Of a DNA stretch of 35,508 nt, positions 23,799 to 31,953 are shown piece by piece. A program made the position numbers and the translations under genes. The notes beneath the pieces are model-generated. The model searched no databases. It was not told the origin of the DNA and was given only the letters and a program-made list of their open reading frames with translations. Origin of the DNA: Deltaproteobacteria bacterium (GTDB taxonomy: Bacteria; Myxococcota; UBA796; SXON01). The stretch covers positions 1 to 35,508 of the forward strand of contig CANKNP010000008.1 of assembly GCA_947483545.1 (NCBI GenBank). The letters run 5' to 3'. How positions within the stretch are numbered: position 1 is the first letter of the stretch; every line of letters begins with the position of its first letter.

Positions 23799-26297
23799 TC
23801 AGGCCGGCTTCACCACAAGGTTGACCAGCTTGCCGGGCACGACGATCTCTTTGACGATGTCCATGCCGATCAGGAACTTCGCCACGTTGTCGATCTGCTT
23901 GGCCGACGCCAGGAGCTCCGCCGCCGGGGTGGACCGGGAGGCGCGGAAGGTCCCGCGCAGCTTGCCTGCGACTTGAACGGCGATCTCGACCTCGTCCACA
24001 ACGAGCGCCGCTGCGTCCCACGCGGGCCAGCGCGCCCCATAGATCGAGGTGGTATGCCCCAAGTGGGCCCACAGCTCCTCAGCGATGTGCGGCGCCCACG
24101 GATGCAGGATGGTGACCAACGCCTCGGCGGAGGCGCGGGTGAGCGGCTCGCCCTTCGCGGCGTTGACCACCTCCATCATGCGGGCGATGGGCGTGTTGAA
24201 GCGGAGCGCCTCAATGCCCTCCGTCGCCTCTTTGATGGCGATCTGGACCGCGCGGTGGACCTCGGGCGTCTCGGACCGGCCGAGCCGAAGGTCCCCGTCA
24301 TCGGTCACGAGCAGGCGCCAGACCCGCTCCAAGAAGCGATAAACGCCTTGAACCCCCGCAGTTTGCCAGGGCTTGACCTGCTCGAGCGGACCCATGAACA
24401 TCTCGTAGAGCCGCAGCGCGTCGGCGCCGAACTGGTCCACGACATCGTTCGGGTTCACCACGTTCATCAACGATTTGGACATCTTCTCGATCTGGGTCTT
24501 GACCGGACGCTGATCGCCCCTGGTCACCCAACTCCCGGGAGAGAGCTCTTCGACCTCGCTCGGGTGCCAGTATTTACCGCCGGCGTCCTCGTAACTGTAG
24601 GCCAGGATCATGCCCTGGTTGAACAGCTTCTGGAACGGCTCCTTGGTGTGTACCAAGCCGCAGTCGTACATCACCTTGTGCCAGAAGCGGGCGTACAACA
24701 GGTGCAGTACCGCGTGTTCGACCCCACCGATGTACAGATCCACGGGGCCCCAGAGCTTCTCCTTCTCAGGGGAGAAGGGCAGGTCGGGGTTGTGGGCGTC
24801 CATGTAGCGGAGCCAGTACCAGCAGGACCCAGCCCATTGGGGCATGGTGTTCAGCTCCCGCCGCGCGGGCTCGCCGTTCCAGCTGGTGTTCACCCAGTCC
24901 GTGGCACGACCCAGCGGGGGCTCGCCCGTCGCGGTGGGGCGGAAGTCGTCCAGCGGGGGGAGCGTGACGGGCAGCTCGGTCACGACGTGGATGCCGCCAT
25001 CGGCGGTGTGCACGATGGGGAAGGGCTCGCCCCAGTAGCGCTGGCGTGAAAAGAGCCAGTCGCGCAGCTTGTAGCGCACGACGCCCTTGCCCTTGCCCTC
25101 CGCCTCGAGCCACTCGATCATCCGGCGGGTGGCGGCGCGGGTGCCCAGGCCCTCGAGGATGCCGGAATTCACGGCGGTGCCCTCGCCGGGGAACGGGAGC
25201 GCTGGATCCGCGGGGGTGGTGACCACCCGGAGGATCGGCAGATCGTGCTTCTGCGCGAAGGCAAAGTCCCGCTCGTCGTGCCCGGGGACCGCCATGATCG
25301 CCCCGGTGCCGTAGGAGATCAGCACGTAGTCGGCGACGTAGATGGGCACCGCCGCGCCGGTGGCGGGGTTGGTGGCGTAGGAGCCTGTGAAAACCCCGGT
25401 CTTGGCCTTCTCGGCGATCTTCCGGTCGAGATCCGAGCGATTGCGAGCTGCGGCCGCGTAGGCGGCGACCTCCGCGGCACCTGCGCCGACGGTGAGCGCC
25501 GGCACCAGCGGGTGCTCGGGGGCGAGGACGCAGAAGGTGGCGCCGTACAGCGTGTCGGGACGAGTGGTGAACACCGTGATGGGCCCGGCCAGGGTCTCGA
25601 ACACGACCTCCGCGCCCTCCGAGCGGCCGATCCAGTTCCGCTGCATCTCCAAGATGCCCGCGGGCCAATCGAGCCCGTCGAGGTCCACCAGCAAGCGCTC
25701 GGCGTACTCGGTGATCCGCAGCATCCACTGCTTCATCATCCGGCGCTCGACGACATCCCCCGTGTCTACGTACTTGCCGTCTTGAACCTCCTCATTTGCC
25801 AGGACTGTGCCGAGGGCCGGGCACCAGTTGACGGGCACCTCCGCAAGGTAGGCCAGCCCGCGTTCATACAGCTTGAGGAAGATCCACTGCGTATGCTTGT
25901 AGTAGTCGGGCGCGGAGGTGTTCACCTCCCGGTCCCAGTCGTAGCTGAAGCCCAGCCGCTGGAGCTGGGTGCGGAACGTGTCGGTATTTTCCTTGGTGAT
26001 CGCCGCCGGATGCCGCCCGGTGCGCACGGCCGCGCGCTCCGCGGGGAGCCCGAACGCGTCCCAGCCCATGGGGTGGAGCACGCGAAAGCCGTTCGCCCGC
26101 TTGTACCGGGCGGTGATGTCCAGCGCGGTGTACGACTCCGGGTGCCCGACGTGAAGCCCGGCGCCTGAGGGGTACGGGAACATGCCGAGCGCGTAGAACT
26201 TGGGCTTGGCCGGATCTTCGTCGGTCTTGTAGGTCTCGTGATCGGCCCAGTAGCGCTGCCAGCGGGGCTCGATCTCTTTCGGGTTGTAGGGGCTCAT
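23799..26297 (-). CDS. leuS: Leucyl-tRNA synthetase
   Basis: 832 aa from ATG 26297. It charges tRNA-Leu with leucine. HIGH-type motif HVGH at 49-52 within PYPSGAGLHVGHPE; KMSKS at 605-609 (IEKMSKSLMNVVNPNDVV). The CP1 editing domain is present (TTRPDTLYGATF; YGTGAIMAVPGHDERD), as are NWCPALGTVLANEEV and HPWAPHIAEELW before the C-terminal anticodon-binding and Leu-specific domain. The frame is open upstream to 26723, but those residues show no synthetase similarity, and MSPYNPKEIEPRWQRYW is the standard N-terminus. A small membrane-protein gene precedes it by 64 bp. Confidence 0.97.
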   Translation of the reverse strand: MSPYNPKEIEPRWQRYWADHETYKTDEDPAKPKFYALGMFPYPSGAGLHVGHPESYTALDITARYKRANGFRVLHPMGWDAFGLPAERAAVRTGRHPAAITKENTDTFRTQLQRLGFSYDWDREVNTSAPDYYKHTQWIFLKLYERGLAYLAEVPVNWCPALGTVLANEEVQDGKYVDTGDVVERRMMKQWMLRITEYAERLLVDLDGLDWPAGILEMQRNWIGRSEGAEVVFETLAGPITVFTTRPDTLYGATFCVLAPEHPLVPALTVGAGAAEVAAYAAAARNRSDLDRKIAEKAKTGVFTGSYATNPATGAAVPIYVADYVLISYGTGAIMAVPGHDERDFAFAQKHDLPILRVVTTPADPALPFPGEGTAVNSGILEGLGTRAATRRMIEWLEAEGKGKGVVRYKLRDWLFSRQRYWGEPFPIVHTADGGIHVVTELPVTLPPLDDFRPTATGEPPLGRATDWVNTSWNGEPARRELNTMPQWAGSCWYWLRYMDAHNPDLPFSPEKEKLWGPVDLYIGGVEHAVLHLLYARFWHKVMYDCGLVHTKEPFQKLFNQGMILAYSYEDAGGKYWHPSEVEELSPGSWVTRGDQRPVKTQIEKMSKSLMNVVNPNDVVDQFGADALRLYEMFMGPLEQVKPWQTAGVQGVYRFLERVWRLLVTDDGDLRLGRSETPEVHRAVQIAIKEATEGIEALRFNTPIARMMEVVNAAKGEPLTRASAEALVTILHPWAPHIAEELWAHLGHTTSIYGARWPAWDAAALVVDEVEIAVQVAGKLRGTFRASRSTPAAELLASAKQIDNVAKFLIGMDIVKEIVVPGKLVNLVVKPA

Positions 26298-26361
26298 GGT
26301 GTTTCGTCCGGAGGGGGCCGGGCTATCAAGGAAGCGCGGGATGGTCACCGGCCCGGGCGGT

Positions 26362-26634
26362 TCAGCAGGGGCCGGGGGGACCGCGCCGGTGATCCGCGGC
26401 GTTCTGCGGCTCGATCCGAACGGCAGAGAGGACGAGCGAGCCGCCCCAAGGGTCGGAAGGGAACCAGCCGATGATCCACCGCCACGCCACCTGGGCGCCA
26501 TGCTCCAGCCCCCGCTCTGTCGAAGCTTGCTGGGCGAGCGACCATGGCAACGCTGCGAGGGCAACGGCGCCGAGCAGGAAGATGGCGACGGCGCCGGCGG
26601 AGGTGAACAAGAAAGGGGAGAGGGTGGGGTCCAT
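26362..26634 (-). CDS. Small putative membrane protein upstream of leuS
   Basis: 90 aa from ATG 26634, with AGGAG about 5 bp upstream on the minus strand, one of the better ribosome-binding sites here. One transmembrane segment at about residues 8-33 (LFTSAGAVAIFLLGAVALAALPWSLA) is followed by an amphipathic stretch (AQVAWRWIIGWFP) and a polar end. No family is recognised. It probably forms a transcription unit with leuS. The frame extends to 26778, but that part would overlap the divergent WYL gene start. It may be a chance ORF; the ribosome-binding site and hydrophobic profile favour a real gene. Confidence 0.5.
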   Translation of the reverse strand: MDPTLSPFLFTSAGAVAIFLLGAVALAALPWSLAQQASTERGLEHGAQVAWRWIIGWFPSDPWGGSLVLSAVRIEPQNAADHRRGPPGPC

Positions 26635-26646
26635 GCGTGCTCCTGT

Positions 26647-26719
26647 TGAACGTCTGAACAGCTTACCTGAACGTGTGAGCGGAAGCAACCGCTCGTACAC
26701 ATCTTCACCCCCGTGGGTG
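26647..26719. promoter_or_regulatory. Candidate operator/promoter region between small membrane gene and WYL regulator
   Basis: The divergent gap holds three TGAAC repeats (26647, 26655, 26668), an inverted repeat GAGCGG-N6-CCGCTC (26677-26694) and a second, CACCC-N4-GGGTG (26706-26719). It continues into an AT-rich run (AAAATATG, TTACTTTTCTTTG) before ATG 26756. Such dyads beside a regulator gene could be its own binding sites; this is inference. Confidence 0.4.
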
Positions 26720-26755
26720 CCAAAATATGTCCGGGTTGTTACTTTTCTTTGCACC

Positions 26756-27736
26756 ATGCTCGACGCCGACCTCAACAAGTCTCAGAAGTTCGTTCGCATC
26801 CTGGAGCTCGTCTCCCGTCGCGGGGGCGTCGCCGCCCATGTGCTCATGGAGCGTTTCGAGCTCGATGCCCGAACGCTACGCAGGTACCTCGCGGATCTTC
26901 ACGACCTCGGGCTCCCCATCGAGGACAACGGCAACGGCAACGAACGCATGATCGCCATCGCGCCGACCTACGCGAGATCCGGCGTGCAGCTCACGCTCGC
27001 GGAGGTGCTATCCCTGCACTTCGGGCGTACATTGTACACTTTTCTGGAGGGCACCTCCTTCGCCGCCGACATGGAGGGCGCCATCGAGCGTCTTCAACCC
27101 GCCATCGCTCGGTCGACGGCGGACCTCACGCACAACATCGACCGCAAGTTCATGGCCGTCGGCGAGCACGCGAAGGACTACTCGAGCAACCCAGATCTGC
27201 TCGACGAGGTGATCAGCGCGCTGCTCTACGGCAACCCGGCCGATGCCGAGTACCGAGGGGTACGCGGAATGGGCAAGATCTACCGGCTGGAACCGCTGAC
27301 GCTGGCCGTGTATCGCCAGGGGCTCTACCTGTACGCGCGCGACGTGAACGAGGGCAAGATCAAGTCGTTCGCCGTCGAGCGGTTCGAGCGCTTCTCCCGC
27401 TTGCGCAGGGAGTCTTTCCCGTACCCGCCGTCCTACGATCCGCGAGATCTCGTCGCCCACAGCTTTGGGATCACGGCCGGCGTGCCCGAGGACGTGGTCG
27501 CGCGGTTCACTCCAGAGGTCGCGTTCTACGTGCGCGAGCGGCTCTGGCACCCGACTCAGCGGCTTGAGCGCTTGCCGGACGGAGGGGTTCGCCTGAAAAT
27601 GCGCGTGGTTTGTGGCCCGGAGTTGAAGGAGTGGCTGCTTGGCTTCGGGGCGCAGGCCCGCGTCGATGCGCCCGCCTCCCTGGTCGAGTGGGTCAGAGAG
27701 GCGCATCGGGCCGCACTCGCGAACTACGGCGCTTGA
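26756..27736 (+). CDS. WYL-domain transcriptional regulator
   Basis: 326 aa from ATG 26756. The N-terminal winged helix-turn-helix (about 8-70) has SQKFVRILELVSRRGGV, the recognition region ELDARTLRRYLADLHDLGLP and a wing. The WYL domain (about 165-215) contains LEPLTLAVYRQGLYLYARD with W replaced by L, and a WCX-type C-terminal extension (about 245-322) follows. WYL proteins bind a ligand or nucleic acid and switch target operons, including in defence and DNA-damage settings. It heads a coupled plus-strand unit: the next gene starts 3 bp after its TGA. Autoregulation through the upstream dyads is plausible. Confidence 0.9.
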   Translation: MLDADLNKSQKFVRILELVSRRGGVAAHVLMERFELDARTLRRYLADLHDLGLPIEDNGNGNERMIAIAPTYARSGVQLTLAEVLSLHFGRTLYTFLEGTSFAADMEGAIERLQPAIARSTADLTHNIDRKFMAVGEHAKDYSSNPDLLDEVISALLYGNPADAEYRGVRGMGKIYRLEPLTLAVYRQGLYLYARDVNEGKIKSFAVERFERFSRLRRESFPYPPSYDPRDLVAHSFGITAGVPEDVVARFTPEVAFYVRERLWHPTQRLERLPDGGVRLKMRVVCGPELKEWLLGFGAQARVDAPASLVEWVREAHRAALANYGA

Positions 27737-27739
27737 TTG

Positions 27740-28627
27740 ATGAGATCCCCAGACCGCGAGGTGATCCCGACGATCCTGAATCCGGGCGACGTCTGCGCGC
27801 AGGACGAAGGGCTCTTCGACGAAGGAGATTTTGAGAACTACCGGAAGTTCGGGGCGACGACGCTGGATCTATCCGCGTGGAAGGCCGAGGATCGCCGTTT
27901 CCATCAGGCCTACCTGGCGGTGTTGGGCGGAGAGCGTGCGTGGGGCGACCCCGACCTGCTCGACGCCGCCCGGAGGCTCTGCGTGGACGCGCCACGCCAT
28001 CACGATGCACGTCCTGGGCGGATCGCGGGGGTGCAGGTCCACGACGAAGTGCTCTGCGACGTGGTGGAGGACGCCGTTCCCGAGTGGGGGATGCTGCTGG
28101 AGCGGATCACGGGCGTGCCAGGATCGAAGAGCCAAGTCGGCGCCGTGGCGGCGCTCGGGTTCCTCCAGTGCGGCATCGAAGGCACCCGCCCGATCGACAG
28201 TTGGATGGACGAGGAGCCCGACCGCGCGTTGGTACAGTCCGTGCGGGTGATCGCCGATGCGCCGGTGGGTGTTTGGGTGGGGGGACGGCAGTTGATGAAG
28301 ATCGTGCCGGCGCTTTGCCCGCCAGCGGAGGCGGTCGCTGGAAAATCCGACAGATCATCGCCCAGTAGATCGGTCGGATCCGGGATCGGGGCGTTCGTGG
28401 CCCGGGCCTACAGGACGCAGGCGGGGTGGGCCTTCTCGGGGGTGGTCCCGCTCGACCCGGGCACATCGGACGGCCTCGAAGCCGTCCTGGAACGTCGGAT
28501 GGTCCTGGAGCTCTGGCGCCTGCGCCGACGGGAGCGGCGGGCGACCTTCGAAGACGCGATCCGAGTCGCCCCCGCCGTCGTGTACCGCACGGCCGGCGAG
28601 TGGGGCGAGATACATCGGACACGGTGA
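27740..28627 (+). CDS. Uncharacterised protein in WYL operon
   Basis: 295 aa from ATG 27740 (a TTG at 27737 directly precedes it). I do not recognise a family. It is soluble, rich in acidic and Arg residues, and lacks a signal peptide. Visible features are DEGDFENYRKFGATTLDLSAW, an acidic VHDEVLCDVVEDAVPEWGMLLE helix region, GFLQCGIEGTRPIDSWMDEE, and a C-terminal Arg-rich helix LELWRLRRRERRATFEDAI. It begins 3 bp after the WYL stop and ends in a 4-bp GTGA overlap with the hydrolase gene, so the three are surely cotranscribed. Confidence 0.75.
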   Translation: MRSPDREVIPTILNPGDVCAQDEGLFDEGDFENYRKFGATTLDLSAWKAEDRRFHQAYLAVLGGERAWGDPDLLDAARRLCVDAPRHHDARPGRIAGVQVHDEVLCDVVEDAVPEWGMLLERITGVPGSKSQVGAVAALGFLQCGIEGTRPIDSWMDEEPDRALVQSVRVIADAPVGVWVGGRQLMKIVPALCPPAEAVAGKSDRSSPSRSVGSGIGAFVARAYRTQAGWAFSGVVPLDPGTSDGLEAVLERRMVLELWRLRRRERRATFEDAIRVAPAVVYRTAGEWGEIHRTR

Positions 28628-29427
28628 AGGTCCACCACCTCAACTGCGCGACGATGTGCCCGCTCGCCGGCGGGATATTGGGGTTTGAAGGCCAGAAGAG
28701 CATCGTGTGTCATGTGCTGCTGGTCGAGACCGCCCAGGGGCTGGTGCTCATCGACGCGGGGCTCGGGTTGCACGACATCGCCGCTCCGGTGGACCGGCTG
28801 GGGCGGATGTTCGTGGGGGTGTGCAAGCCCCGACTGCTCCCGGCAGAGGCCGCGATCTCGCACGTCCGGCGGCTGGGGTACAGCCCGGACGATGTGCGCC
28901 ACGTGGTGCTCACGCACCTGGATCTCGACCACGTCGGGGGCCTCTCTGACTTTCCGAAGGCTCGCGCCCACGTGATGGCCAAGGAACACGAGGCGGCGAC
29001 CGTCCGGGCGACGATGTTGGAGCGCCACCGGTATCGGCCGGCGCACGTCGCTTTTCCCACGTGGAGCCTCTACCCTACCGAGGGCGAAGCCTGGCACGGC
29101 TTTCAAGGCGTGCGCGGCATGGACGGACTGTCCGAGGAGATCCTGCTCATCCCGCTGATCGGGCACACCCACGGGCACTCCGGCGTGGCGGTCCAAGACG
29201 ATCAGGGCTGGCTCCTGCACGCTGGGGACAGCTATTTTCACCAGGACGAGGTGCGGGTCGGGCGGGCGCCCTTCGCCGTCGAGACCTTCCAGAAGGTGCT
29301 CCAGATGAACGGTCCGGCCAGGCTCCAGAATCGCGCTCGGCTCGCCGAACTGCACGCCTCTGGATCCGTCCGCATGTTCCCCGCCCACGATCCCGTCGCA
29401 TTCATGAACTGTGGAGGTGTTTTGTGA
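28624..29427 (+). CDS. Metallo-beta-lactamase-fold hydrolase
   Basis: 267 aa from GTG 28624; the GTG overlaps the previous TGA (GTGA). Zinc ligands are complete: H98, D100, D102 and H103 in THLDLDHVGG, H185 in GHTHGHSG, D202 in HAGDSYF, and H255 in FPAHDP. The pattern resembles the AiiA-like N-acyl homoserine lactonase branch and other small-molecule MBL hydrolases. No signal peptide, so cytosolic. The substrate is not known; quorum-signal or lactone cleavage is a family-level possibility only. An upstream in-frame extension (to 28426) is antisense or out of frame to the previous gene and is not used. Its stop overlaps the next gene's GTG. Confidence 0.88.
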   Translation: MKVHHLNCATMCPLAGGILGFEGQKSIVCHVLLVETAQGLVLIDAGLGLHDIAAPVDRLGRMFVGVCKPRLLPAEAAISHVRRLGYSPDDVRHVVLTHLDLDHVGGLSDFPKARAHVMAKEHEAATVRATMLERHRYRPAHVAFPTWSLYPTEGEAWHGFQGVRGMDGLSEEILLIPLIGHTHGHSGVAVQDDQGWLLHAGDSYFHQDEVRVGRAPFAVETFQKVLQMNGPARLQNRARLAELHASGSVRMFPAHDPVAFMNCGGVL

Positions 29428-29846
29428 TCTTTCTGGCGCTCGCCGCGTGCTCTGACCCCCAGATCGAGTTCTCGATCTCTCCAAACCCCGTGGCCTTCGG
29501 CGAGGTGGACTTCGACGTCGAGATGCCCGACGAGGGCTACGCGCCGATCACCACCGCGATGACCAACAACGGCACCGAAGACGTCACGCTGTCGCTCCTG
29601 GACTTCGATGACGACTACGTTTGCGTGCAGGGCTATTTCCACGACCTGTTGCCCGGGACGATGGGCACCGTCGCCCCGAGCTCGACGTATGTGCTGAACA
29701 TCGCGGTGTGCGGCTACCTGCCCGGGGAGCGGGAGACGCAGGTGAGCACTGAGGTCACGGTCGGCACGGACGGGGAGCCGGCGTCGTTCACGATCCCGGT
29801 CACGTTCACGCCGATGCAGTCGGGGGGCGGGGATACCTCGAGCTGA
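29424..29846 (+). CDS. Small lipoprotein with Ig-like beta-sandwich
   Basis: 140 aa from GTG 29424, with GGAGG at 29413-29417 and a GTGA overlap with the hydrolase stop. A short signal (MIFLALAAC) gives lipobox LAAC with C9. The rest is beta-rich: ISPNPVAFGEVDF resembles the start of ASPM/SPD-2/Hydin-like Ig domains, and IPVTFTP a closing strand. Two Cys (in VCVQG and AVCGY) may form a disulfide. It ends in GGGDTSS, like other lipoproteins here that are rich in Asp/Ser/Thr. Last gene of the WYL unit. Function unknown. Confidence 0.75.
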   Translation: MIFLALAACSDPQIEFSISPNPVAFGEVDFDVEMPDEGYAPITTAMTNNGTEDVTLSLLDFDDDYVCVQGYFHDLLPGTMGTVAPSSTYVLNIAVCGYLPGERETQVSTEVTVGTDGEPASFTIPVTFTPMQSGGGDTSS

Positions 29847-29881
29847 TCCAAGGGCTGGGCCGCGACGGGCCGACGGGGCCC

Positions 29882-30601
29882 TCACCTACTCGGCAGTACC
29901 CAACCCCCGGGCACCGTCACGCCGTTGATCGCGGCCTGTACGTACCAGGCCCGGCCGCGGTCGAGCCCCGGAAAAGGCACGGAAGCAACACCGTTCGCGC
30001 CAGTCACCACCGAAAGCGATCGCACCTGCGGCGAGTCCTGGGTCTCATCCAGGCTGGCGGTCAGCCATACATCGGCGCCCGGCGGGGAGCGGACGGAGAA
30101 GGTGACCGGCTCTACGTCCGCCACCCGGGCGACGAGCCGCGGGGGAGGAGTGTGCACCATCGACGCTTCGGTGATCGAGAAGCTCACCGACTCCTGGTAC
30201 GTTGCTGGCTCGCCGGTGATCGGCGAATCCGCGCTGTCCGTCACCAGGAGCGACACGGTGAAGGATCCGGAAGTCGTGGGGGCCCCGTACACCCGCCCCG
30301 TGCGGTCGAGGACGAGTCCGGCCGGAAGCGAGCCCAATGCCAGGCTCCAGGTGAGCGGTGCGGTTCCCCCCCACGCGACGAGCGGGTAGTCAAGATCGAC
30401 GCCCACAACGCCCTCGACCGTGCTGTTGACGACGATGCCGAGCGCCCGATGTTCGTCCGTCCAACGCGCGAAGTCCGCGAGTGGGGCGTCGGCCGGAGGG
30501 CTGGCGTGGAGGCTCTGGAGCTCGTATGGGTCGGCGTTCAAGTCGTACAGTTCGACCTCGCCCGTGCCCCACTCGATGTACTTCCATCGCTCGGTCACCA
30601 C
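29882..30601 (-). pseudogene. Distal part of interrupted sulfatase plus putative Ig domain
   Basis: 239 codons from GTG 30601, in the same reading frame as the upstream sulfatase and separated from it by one TAG (30625-30623) and seven further sense codons. It begins VTERWKYIEWGTGEVELYDLNADPYEL, the standard C-terminal sulfatase segment, and cannot be an independent enzyme. Residues about 70-135 look like a He_PIG-type Ig domain (PLTWSLALGSLPAGLVLD, GRVYGAPTTSGSFTVSL). The last 90 residues are another beta-rich domain ending VTVPGGWVLPSR. It may be expressed only by readthrough or re-initiation at GTG. Confidence 0.75.
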
Positions 30602-30622
30602 CCCAGCCCAGAGCCGCGCGGG

Positions 30623-31912
30623 CTAGTAGGTCTCCAGAAAGACATGGTCCCGGGCATCCGGCGTGGTGGAATCCGCGACTGCAGGCAGGAGGCTCTCGCC
30701 CCAGCCGGAGGGTGCGACGCCTGCGAGGTCCGCGATGGTCGCCGGAAGATCAAGGTTCATCGCGATGAGTCTGTCGTCCTCACGCGCTGGGACGCCCGGG
30801 GAGCGGATCAGAACGGGGACCCCGACCGCCTCCTCGTACGGAAGGCCCTTGCCGGCCAGCCGGTGCTCGCCGTGGAGGTAACCGTTGTCACCGGCGAAGA
30901 GGATCTGAGCGCGATCCATCAGGCCCCGCGCCTCCAGCCCATCGAGCAAATCGCCCAGCGCTCGGTCCAGCGACTGGGTGTTCTCCATCATCCGTTGGGT
31001 GTCGGCGTCCCACTGGGCGAACTCCTCCTCGCCGGGCGCCTGGTCCTGGATCCAGCCCGGCTTGTCGGAGACATCCTCCTCTGCGAAGGCGACCGGACGC
31101 GGGGAGAAGCCCGCCCACGTGCCGACATCCTCGGTCGCGGGGTTGCCGTCGACATGGGGCGACTGGGGTGTCAGAAACACGAACGTGGGCTCGTCGGGGT
31201 GCTCGTCGAGGAACGCGAGCGCCTCGCCGAACAACCAGCCGGTCAGATGTTCCCCGCTGGTACCGACGAGCACCCCTTCTCCTGGCGCGTCTGGCGTGCT
31301 GGAGCCCCGGAGCAGCTGGGTGTCGTAGCTGTCCCCGCTGGCCATGGGGACCAGGAAGAGGTCCCATCCGGGGGGCACGTAGGGCTGGCCCGCGAGCTCG
31401 TAGCCGTTCAGGTACTTGCCGATCAGCGCTGTGCGAAAGCCAGCGGCCTGCAGGCGGGTCGCCAGGGTGTCCGTGTCGAGGAACTGGCCGACACCGCCGT
31501 TCGGCTCGTTGTTGGACTGCACCCCCGTCTCAGCCGGGAAAGCGCCGCCCGCCAGGAAGCTCGCCCGAACCGGACAGCAAAGGGGAACCGTGGTGTAGGC
31601 GCGCGTGAAGCGCACGGCCTCCGGGGCGAGCCGATCCAAGACGGTGGGCATCGACCAAAGGTAGCTCTCGCCAATGTCGTCTCCGAGCACCATCAGGATG
31701 AGCGGCGGGCCCGGGGCCTCGCCTGTCTCCCGGGGGTCCGTCTCGGACGTCTCGCCCCGCGGGCGGGAGTCCACGCTGTCCGACGGAGAGGGGGCGGAGT
31801 CCCCGCGGTCGAGGCTGTCGAGCGGCAGGGGCTCGGCCGTCAGCGGCCCATCCCGGAGGCTGTCCGTGCAGGCGGCCAGGGCGAGCAGCAAGGGCACGAG
31901 CGGGCGGGCCAT
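30623..31912 (-). CDS. Sulfatase lipoprotein, C-terminally truncated by in-frame TAG
   Basis: 429 aa. The signal peptide ends in lipobox LAAC (C15); an Asp/Ser/Pro/Thr-rich tether follows to about residue 68. The type I sulfatase core has GDDIGES (D78, D79), the formylglycine site C112-C-P-V-R, LIGKYLNGY, TPQSPHVD, and GDNGYLHGEH (D342, N343) with K355 after it. It would remove sulfate from glycans or other esters after conversion of C112 to formylglycine. The frame stops at TAG right after HVFLETY, where the family continues with the RTERWKYIE..ELYDL segment; that segment follows in frame at 30601. So this is a nonsense-interrupted gene, a readthrough case or a base error. It lies 41 bp after the propeller-like gene. 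Confidence 0.85.
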   Translation of the reverse strand: MARPLVPLLLALAACTDSLRDGPLTAEPLPLDSLDRGDSAPSPSDSVDSRPRGETSETDPRETGEAPGPPLILMVLGDDIGESYLWSMPTVLDRLAPEAVRFTRAYTTVPLCCPVRASFLAGGAFPAETGVQSNNEPNGGVGQFLDTDTLATRLQAAGFRTALIGKYLNGYELAGQPYVPPGWDLFLVPMASGDSYDTQLLRGSSTPDAPGEGVLVGTSGEHLTGWLFGEALAFLDEHPDEPTFVFLTPQSPHVDGNPATEDVGTWAGFSPRPVAFAEEDVSDKPGWIQDQAPGEEEFAQWDADTQRMMENTQSLDRALGDLLDGLEARGLMDRAQILFAGDNGYLHGEHRLAGKGLPYEEAVGVPVLIRSPGVPAREDDRLIAMNLDLPATIADLAGVAPSGWGESLLPAVADSTTPDARDHVFLETY

Positions 31913-31953
31913 GCACCAGCGTAACGCCGTTTACAGGGTGCCCGCCGATTCCG

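Noticed and set aside
24761..24778. CCTTCTC/GGAGAAGG palindrome inside leuS, resembling the REP-like stem
   Set aside because: It lacks the CCCTCATCC and CACC parts and encodes an ordinary leuS segment (FSPEKEK), so it is a coincidence of codons.
30623..30625. TAG as a recoded sense codon (for example pyrrolysine)
   Set aside because: TAG ends at least seven other genes in the window at natural C-termini, and sulfatases have no known need for a recoded residue here.
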